Below the pieces are notes generated by a model. It had not been told where the DNA came from. It saw only the letters and a program-made list of their open reading frames with translations, and did no database searches. From NCBI GenBank assembly GCA_009809945.1, contig WTPW01000201.1, forward strand, positions 154,607-218,606: a stretch of DNA of 64,000 bases, written 5' to 3'. A program made the position numbers and the translations under genes. Each line of letters opens with the position of its first letter. Positions within the stretch are counted from its first letter, which is position 1. Positions 57,735 to 64,000 of the stretch are shown here, piece by piece. The DNA comes from Gigaspora margarita (taxonomy: Eukaryota; Glomeromycota; Glomeromycetes; Diversisporales; Gigasporaceae).

Positions 57735-60700
57735 TAGTACTTGTGTAATTTCTATAATTAACTAATCACTTTGAGAGAAATGCTTGAGAACCCTTAAACT
57801 ATTAATTTTAATTTCAACTGTTGATTTAATTTCAACAGGTGATTTAATTTCAACCATTGATTTAATTTTAACTATTAATAAATTTCAACAGTTGATTTAA
57901 TTTTTGTATATAAATTAATTTCAACAATTAAAATTTAATTCAGCATTTCAATCTTAAAAAATTTTTGGTGAAATTATTTCAACAATTTCTACTGCTAAAT
58001 GTAGAAATTACTACTATAATTTCATCACCATCTATAGGTCTATTGCTGTGGTGTTAGAAGAAATATAGTTATTTTTTCTAATATATGAGGGATTGCGTTT
58101 TCTCTAGTATTCTGATTGTTTCCTTGTCTTCAATAATGTCTAACATGTAGTTTAGTTTTGATGATCTTGGGGCTATGGTAGTGATCTTTGATCTTGTGAG
58201 TGTATACAGCCTGAGGTTTAGTAAGCTTGCTTATAGCTGTTTTTTACTGTCTACTATCATGAGTGTGAGCTTATTTATATCAACTTTCTTTGTGCACTTT
58301 TTTATAGTGAGGAGTGGGTTATTTTGGTAGCACCCTGCACATGGGTGCAGTTGCTGGTTTGCTGTATTTAGTGTCCAGTGGTTAATAATTGTCTGGTTGT
58401 CCTTTATGGATAATATCTGACCAATAAAATTGGAGTTGAAAGAGCAGTTAGTTGCCTAGTCTGCTCTTTTCATTAGTGAAAGATCATGTGTGTAGAGGTT
58501 TGGTGTCATAAGGGAGTTGTTATGTAATATGAAATAATGCTTGCGTATTTCCTTGCTTAGCATCTGGTACTATTTGGGTTCTCTTTCTCTGGGTATAATT
58601 TGTGTATTGTGGGGTAATTAGAACCAGGATAGTATGCAGTTGTGTTTGTATATGGTGCATTCTTCAATAGCTCTTATATTAAGCCTATTTAGTTTACTTT
58701 TAATAAGTTTGGGTCTGTGCATGTGCTTTATGACCATATCTATGGGATTCTCATATCTGTTAGTGGTATGGACCACTCCCTGTGACTGTTGACAAAAGCT
58801 ATTTGGAGCTTTGTGAGGTGGGTTAGTATTTTTGCTAGTGGCATTCTATTGTCTATATGGGGAAGCACAAAGTCTTCTCTGAGAATCGATCTGTTAGTCG
58901 AGGCAGCATTCTGGATTTGCTATAGGCGTATGTATAAGTGGGAGGTTTGGAATTGTTTGTAGTTTAATTGCTACTGCAGGGTTGCAAGGTGTTGTTGAGA
59001 CTGGATGTCTGTCACTATTTTCAGTTTGTACATTTGGTGGTTGAAAAAAAGTGAATTTGGCACAGATCATGCTATTCCTGCCTTGTGATTGACTATCATA
59101 GTGTATTTGCTCATAAATTTTTCTGCAATTGAGATTGGAAGAAACACATTTTGAACTCTGTAGGCTACTCTTGTGAGAAACCATGTTGATAGTATAGATT
59201 GCCTGCTTTTCTGTTATTCTAGCTTGCCTAATTCTTCTGATTGCATTGTCTGCTTCCTTCTCAATAGTTTTTATGGTCTGTGTTTGGTCTTTTGTAAGTG
59301 AGTACCAATATCCAAGAAATCTGAATTTCTCTTTTTTTTTTAATTGTGACTAGCTGTTTTCCTCTGAATTCTATGGAGGGTAATTGTCATAGTTGTGTGT
59401 TCGGTTGTTGTAGGGGTGTATTAAGAGTTGCTAGTACTGACTTGTTTAGGTTAACTTGAATGTTTGTTAATGAATAAATGGAAGATGCTATCACTAAAAT
59501 GTCTTGTAATTCCAGTTTGGATCAAGCTATCCAAATCGTATCTCCATGTATGCCAAAGCTAGCATATTTACACACAAGGTTTTCTCATTTCTATCTTGTC
59601 TATAGCATACTTGCATCTGGTAGCCTTCAATTTTTTGGTAAGTGTGAGTTATAAGGGATCGTAGTAGATGTGCCAAAGGAGTGAGGTGATAGTTTCCCCT
59701 TGGTAAATGCTATTATAAACAGGATATGTATCAGTATTGCCAAAATGTATAATGACTGAGTTTTTGCGATTGTTGAAAATGTTAGTAATTAGTAATGTTA
59801 ACTATCTGGGACCTTAATGTAAAGTAAGGCTTTAGTGAGTAGCAGAATGTGCACTAAGTCATATGCCTTGAACATATCCTAACTGAGGAGCCAGAGTTCC
59901 TTTTGGTATATGTGTGCATTCTCAATTATATACATAACTATTGCAATAGGAATCTCTGTTGAAGTGTTAGAGAGGCCGACATGATTGCTCTTGTGCAATA
60001 TAGAGTGTTTACTAAGAACTATATTGAGATGTTTGGTGATTATTTTTGTGAAGATTTTTCTTGAGTGCTCTAGCAAGGTAATTGGTCAGGTTTCACTTAG
60101 TGTTCCCAAAAAATGCTGCTTCTTAGCGATTGGATATATGTTGCTCTGCTTCCATGAGGCTGAAATCTTGCGCAGTGTGATGCATGTATTATAAACTTGT
60201 AGCATTATATTAAGAGCATATTCATCCAGGTGTTTTAACATTTCATTGGATATGGCTTGGGGTCCAAAAGCTTTTTTGCCTGGACTCCATGATTGTTGCA
60301 GAAAGTTCATCTAGTGTGATAGAGTCATCTATTCTGTGATATACTAAGCATCTATTGTTGTATTAGGTTCGTATGTTTCAGCTCAGTCTTGCCAATATTC
60401 CTTGTTTATTGAATTGAGCTTTGTCCATTTCTCATAATAGCAGCATATTGCTTGTTTTATATCTTTAGGTTCCATTATGATGTGATCTGGGTACTTGATG
60501 TTAGTAATTATTACAGAGTTGGTATGCTTCTGTAAGATACTATTGATCATTTTTGTCATATTCGTTAAGAAATTCACATAGCACTCTGTAGTATATTTAT
60601 CGATTTCCTGCTTGTAAACTATATTATTCTCAATTTTTCATGCATAGTAGATCATCTTCTGGTGTTGTTTCAGTATAGATATGTACTGCTGAATCTCATC

Positions 60701-60829
60701 ATGTGATTGATAATTCGTTGGGGGTCCCAGAACCTATGATGAAGCCCTTTTGTTGATCATGTTAATTCTTTTCGATTGTGGCAAAGAGTGCGTATACTGA
60801 CTCAGGCCCAGTATTTGTAATGTCCTTAT

Positions 60830-61381
60830 AAGCTTATTTATTTTTTTTAAAAAAAACTTTTTATCTTTTTTTATTATTTTTTTGATTTTTTTAATTTTTT
60901 AAATATTTTTAATTAGTTCTTTTTTTAAAATTTTATTTTTTATTTATTTTAATTTTTTAACTTTTTTTTTATTTAATTGACAATTCACGAAAGAAGAAGA
61001 ATTTGTATTAATAAGATACATAACACTTAATATAAATTACATATAAAATCTAAAAATCAGCATTTCTAACTATGTAAAGTTAATTTTTTATTAAATTAAC
61101 ATCTTGTAGACTTCTAATAAAAGTTGTAGAGCTAGTTTTTTGTGATTCAAATAATTTCTAGATTGGTAAAATTAGTTAGGTAAATAATAAGTTACAAGCA
61201 ATTAAAATTCAAAAAATTTTATAAAACTATAGAAATCATGATTTCTGTATTAATATATTTTACTATATTTTATTATAAAAATCTCTCACAATTAAAATTC
61301 TCCTTTTATTGTGAATTATTAATTAATTTAACTTGTTTTTATTTTTTTAAACATTTTTTATGTTTTTTTATTTTTATTTAT
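60830..61381. other. AT-rich stretch, no gene
   Basis: Poly-T/A low complexity (60830-60970), then a short block with TTTTTATTAAATTAACATC and AAAAGTTGTAGAGCTAGTTT that recurs in the arms of the 42.7- and 62.3-kb fold-backs. Confidence 0.5.
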
Positions 61382-61384
61382 TTA

Positions 61385-61605
61385 GGCTATACAAATTTAA
61401 TTATTTGGTTTTCATAATATATAACTTTTAAATAGACCCAGACAGCTGCTTTTTTTTTAATTTCATATATAAAATTTTATGAAATTATAAAAATTTTTTT
61501 TTAAATTCCATCCTGTTATTAAAACATATAAAAAAAATTTTTTAGAAGTTTTCAAATTTTGACCTGGCCAGGTTATAAAAACCATTTAGTTAATTTTGCA
61601 TGGCC
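61385..61605. mobile_element. Harbinger-like MITE, 221 bp (GGCC family), CpG-poor copy
   Basis: GGCTATACAAATTTAATTAT start and TTAATTTTGCATGGCC end, flanked by TTA (61382-61384, 61606-61608). Exactly the length of the CpG-bearing member at 23807-24027. Inner CTGGCCAGG/CCCAGACAG blocks match the member at 7860-8392. Confidence 0.75.
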
Positions 61606-61608
61606 TTA

Positions 61609-62310
61609 TTTTATTTAAAATTTTTTTAATTATTTTTTTAATTTATTTTTATCATTTTATCATTATAATTTATTTTTTATTTAATTAATTATTTATTTAT
61701 ATTTGTTTTTAAATTATATTTCTTTTTATTTTTTTTTTATTATTATTTTATTTAAATTATTTTAATTTTCTCCTATTACACAGATCAGCGTAGATAAGTA
61801 TCGTTGTTTGTTTTCATTATTCTGTTATTTTAATTTTTTTTTAGTATTAATTTTTTTCAAGAAATAACTGCTATCTATTTTGGAGTAACCTTTCTTTGTT
61901 GTTGGTGCCATCTATTGTGGAGCATTTTTTACAACTTCTTTTACTACTGTTGGTGTTTTTCATTTTGGTGCATGCATTTTTAGTTGTTAGTAGAAATTGA
62001 AATTGAACATGATATAACTTATTGCTTGGTCAAATTAGTCATAATTGATCATAAATTTTTTTGTTCATTATGATCGATCAAACTCAATGATTGATCATAG
62101 CTATTGGTCAATTATAATTGATCAAAAGGCTATGATCGATTATAAAGTTTAATGAATTACAATTAGAGATTTGCACTTGATATATTCGATTTTAAAAGTT
62201 AGTTTGATCAATTATAATTTTTTGATTGATTACTGAATTGGGTATTGGAAAGAATTAAATTAGTTTTAAATTAATTGGGAATAATGCAGATCTTAAAATA
62301 TATTAATAGC
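61609..62310. repeat. Poly-T tract followed by TTGATCATAATTGATC words
   Basis: 61609-61760 is T/A low complexity. 61990-62240 is dominated by ATTGATCATAA/TTATAATTGATC words, resembling the bodies of the hAT-type elements, but no terminus or duplication could be fixed. No gene. Confidence 0.5.
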
Positions 62311-62312
62311 TG

Positions 62313-63392
62313 ATCCAGATAAGATCAGCAGAATTTCTATATTAGAAATTGGGGCAAAATTCCTATGATATTAACTATATGCTGAAATCTGAGCAGAGTC
62401 AAATGAAAAGTAATTTTTTTATTAAGTTAATAATACATATTGATTAATTGAAAGTTGTAGAGATCGTTGAGCACATCTAATAGTGGTTAGATCATCCAAA
62501 TCGGCCCAGTGGATAGCGAGATATTATTAAAAAATGATTGGCCGACTATGTAAAACCTCTATGTAAGGGGGCATCCATAAATAACGTTATGTACCCCTAC
62601 ATAGTAGCTCTTGACCCCCCCTCTACTATATAAAAAAAAATTTAAAAATCCGTATATTTATATATAAAATTTTACAAAAACTTGAATATATAATAACCCA
62701 GTGATCCAATTTGGATGATTTTGGTACCATTCGATTCGTCTATATGAGACGAATCCAATGATACCAAAATTGTTTCATTCGTACCACTGTATCACGTTTT
62801 ATTAACGAAATACTATTGATTTTATAGTAATTTTATAAGAAAACATAGTAACCAATAGTATTTCGTTAATAAAACGTGATCCAGTNATCCAAATCAAATG
62901 AAATTGGTACCATTCGAATCCTCTCCTCTAGACGGTTCGAATGGTACCAAAATCATCCAATTTGGACCACAGAATCAAGTTTTAGACAAACTTTTAAAAA
63001 AAAATTGCGTTATGTTGGGGGGACCCCCCTACATATTGCAAAATCGTTATATTTTGGGGAACCCCCCCCTCAAGCATAACGTAATTTATGGATGCCCCCT
63101 AAACAAATAGAGATTTTACATAGTCGGCCAACCATTTTTTGCTAATATCTCGCCATCCACTGGGCTGATTTGGATGATCTAACCACCGTTAGATGCATCT
63201 TGATGAGCTCTACAACTTTCAATTAATCAACATGTGTCATTAACTTAATAAAAAATTACTTTTTATTTGACTCTGCTCAGATTTCAGCATATAATAAAAA
63301 TTTATATTGACTTATTCCCAAAATTACTATTGTTCCAATATAGTAATTCTGCTGATTTTATCTGGATCATCAATTAATAAATATTAATAGAT
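62313..63392. mobile_element. Large fold-back element interrupted by MITE copy B
   Basis: Arms 62313-62566 and 63103-63392 are inverted: GATCCAGATAA(G/A)ATCAGCAG, GCTGAAATCTGAGCAGAGTC, GAAAGTTGTAGAG, TTAGATCATCCAAATC, GGCCGACTATGTAAAA. They meet at the MITE, which therefore landed in the loop. The arms share words with 42728-43611. Outer target duplication not identified. Confidence 0.75.
62567..63099. mobile_element. Harbinger-like MITE, 533 bp, copy B (GGGGGCATCC)
   Basis: GGGGGCATCCATAAATAACG start and GTAATTTATGGATGCCCCC end, with a perfect TAA duplication (62564-62566, 63100-63102). Aligns with copy A along its length but keeps CpGs that copy A lost (e.g. AACGTAATT against AAAATTATT near the right end). 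A single N at 62886 lies in an arm. The open frames near 62876-63110 are by-products. Confidence 0.85.
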
Positions 63393-63816
63393 GATTTGTT
63401 TGATCATGACTGATCTTATAAAAAAAATTTTTGAGTATGATTGTTTATTCAGTGATTAAATGTACTGAAGTGAACAGTAACCTTGGAGTTTAATTACCAA
63501 AACAAGAGATCTTTACAATGCTTATGAAGCCACAGAACCTAATAACCAAGCATGGGTCTTTGTACTAGTGCTTTGATCCAATTTTTTAAGGGCCATTCAG
63601 ATTAAATTTGGATTCTATCTTGTTTATCTGGATGATAATCTGAATCTGGGTAAATCTGGATTCAATTATTAAATCCAGATTCTATACTATATTTTTAATC
63701 CTATTATCTGTATAAAAAATTTATTAAGTAACATGTAATTAATAGCTACTAATAAGTGGATGCTTAATATAGTAATTGATGATTTTAAAAAAATGTTGTT
63801 AGAAAATAAATATCAG
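63393..63816. other. No gene; includes repeat shared with 4.3 kb
   Basis: About 63570-63690 matches the 4286-4460 repeat. The rest is AT-rich and unassigned. Confidence 0.45.
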
Positions 63817-63819
63817 TTA

Positions 63820-64000
63820 GGGAGCATCCATAAATAACATTATGCTTGAGGGGGGTCCCCCAAAATATAATGATTTCCAATATGTAGAGGGGGGTCCCCC
63901 CTAACATAACGCAATTTTTTTATAAAAATTTGTCTAAAACTTGATCCAGTAGTCCAAATTAGATGATTTGGTACCATTCGAATCATCTCAAGAAGAGGAT
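63820..64000. mobile_element. Harbinger-like MITE copy C, reversed, runs off the window
   Basis: GGGAGCATCCATAAATAACA preceded by TTA (63817-63819), then ATGCTTGAGGGGGGTCCCCC, the reverse of the right ends of copies A and B. The far end lies beyond 64000, so this is the third member within 19 kb. Confidence 0.8.

Larger units (their letters stand above)
55337..58033. mobile_element. 2.7-kb composite insertion in the LINE relic
   Basis: The LINE reading stops at IDGDE (near 58030) and resumes at GIYKW (near 55340). The insert's ends, GGTGAAATTAAATTTT and ATAATTTCATCACC, are imperfect inverted repeats and both run into AACAGTTGAAATTA words (55370-55540, 57800-57960). No clear target duplication. 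Inside are an AAAA run (55837-55868) and two smaller elements (56047-56304, 57193-57734). No open frame; perhaps a word-built non-autonomous element that later collected others. Confidence 0.5.
53970..60820 (-). pseudogene. LINE (non-LTR retrotransposon) relic with reverse transcriptase, interrupted
   Basis: The minus strand from 60820 carries a degraded N-terminal region (VYALFATIEKN near 60800), then the RT: SPGKKAFGPQAISNEMLKHL (about 60285-60225), WKQSNIYPIAKK (about 60150-60115), LLEHSRKIFTKIITKHLN (about 60080-60020), QDMFKAYDLVH (about 59890-59855, motif A Asp) and AYM-DTIWIA (about 59570-59530, the YMDD box with one base missing). Connection and C-terminal parts follow: FLGYWYSLTKDQTQTIK (about 59320-59270), RITEKQAIYTI (about 59220-59190) and HPCAGCYQNNP (58345). 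A 2.7-kb insertion (55337-58033) splits it. It resumes with YKWTINGIQKEVITCSTC (55330-55290), KAFKLKLLMKEHPIQDVL (about 54700-54655) and a CPRCH…YHLLMC zinc motif (about 54615-54565). No endonuclease domain is seen. Many TGA/TAG stops; inactive. Confidence 0.75.

Overview
The window is strongly AT-rich, repeat-saturated eukaryotic DNA. One confident host gene is present, a GH92-type alpha-mannosidase with 16 short exons and small GT-AG introns; the rest is mostly layered transposons and their relics. The style of the transposase and LINE relics, a BTB/POZ fragment and the very high AT content suggest an arbuscular mycorrhizal fungus of the Glomeromycotina, most likely Rhizophagus-like. That assignment is inference from recognised protein styles; no database search was run.

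Layout, left half. 1-1200 is a decayed LINE 3' region (RNase H, minus strand). 1898-3166 holds two adjacent or nested hAT-type elements with 8-bp target duplications and an N-gap. 6145-6609 is a fold-back element, 7436-8551 a triple nest of elements, and 8599-9967 a hAT-type element built of GTTCAG words. 12260-15220 is a degenerate ~110-bp minisatellite hit by four different elements. 15.2-18.4 kb is CpG-bearing intergenic DNA with a hAT-type element nested in another. 18411-22998 is the GH92 gene, with a MITE in its longest intron.

Layout, right half. 29287-32269 is a pogo/Tigger element with a ruined transposase. 33931-36503 is a second, CpG-stripped copy of the hAT element from 17.5 kb, carrying a Crypton-like tyrosine-recombinase insertion. 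37290-41666 is a 4.4-kb pogo-type element with a nearly intact but broken transposase and an internal BTB/POZ fragment. 42728-43611 is a large fold-back. About 43.88-46.86 kb is a shattered, possibly DDE-type gene with a MITE inside it. 46882-48520 is a second copy of the GTTCAG hAT element. 50.1-51.5 kb is a short-period satellite. 53.97-60.82 kb is a minus-strand LINE relic with a 2.7-kb insertion. 62.3-64 kb holds a fold-back nested with TWA-duplicating MITEs.

Two themes organise the region. First, CpG survives mainly between 13.9 and 24.5 kb, around the mannosidase, and inside the younger pogo element. Elsewhere copies of the same repeats carry TpG/CpA where the 17.5-kb copy has CpG, which fits methylation-driven decay. 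Second, almost every ordinary 'intergenic' stretch resolves into elements with inverted termini and diagnostic target duplications: TA for Tc1/mariner/pogo, TWA for Harbinger-like, 8 bp for hAT. I found no CRISPR, rRNA or intact tRNA gene. I found no convincing multi-gene system of a new kind; the strongest unusual items are the BTB fragment within the pogo-type element, the Crypton inside a hAT copy, and the paired CpG-intact and CpG-stripped copies.
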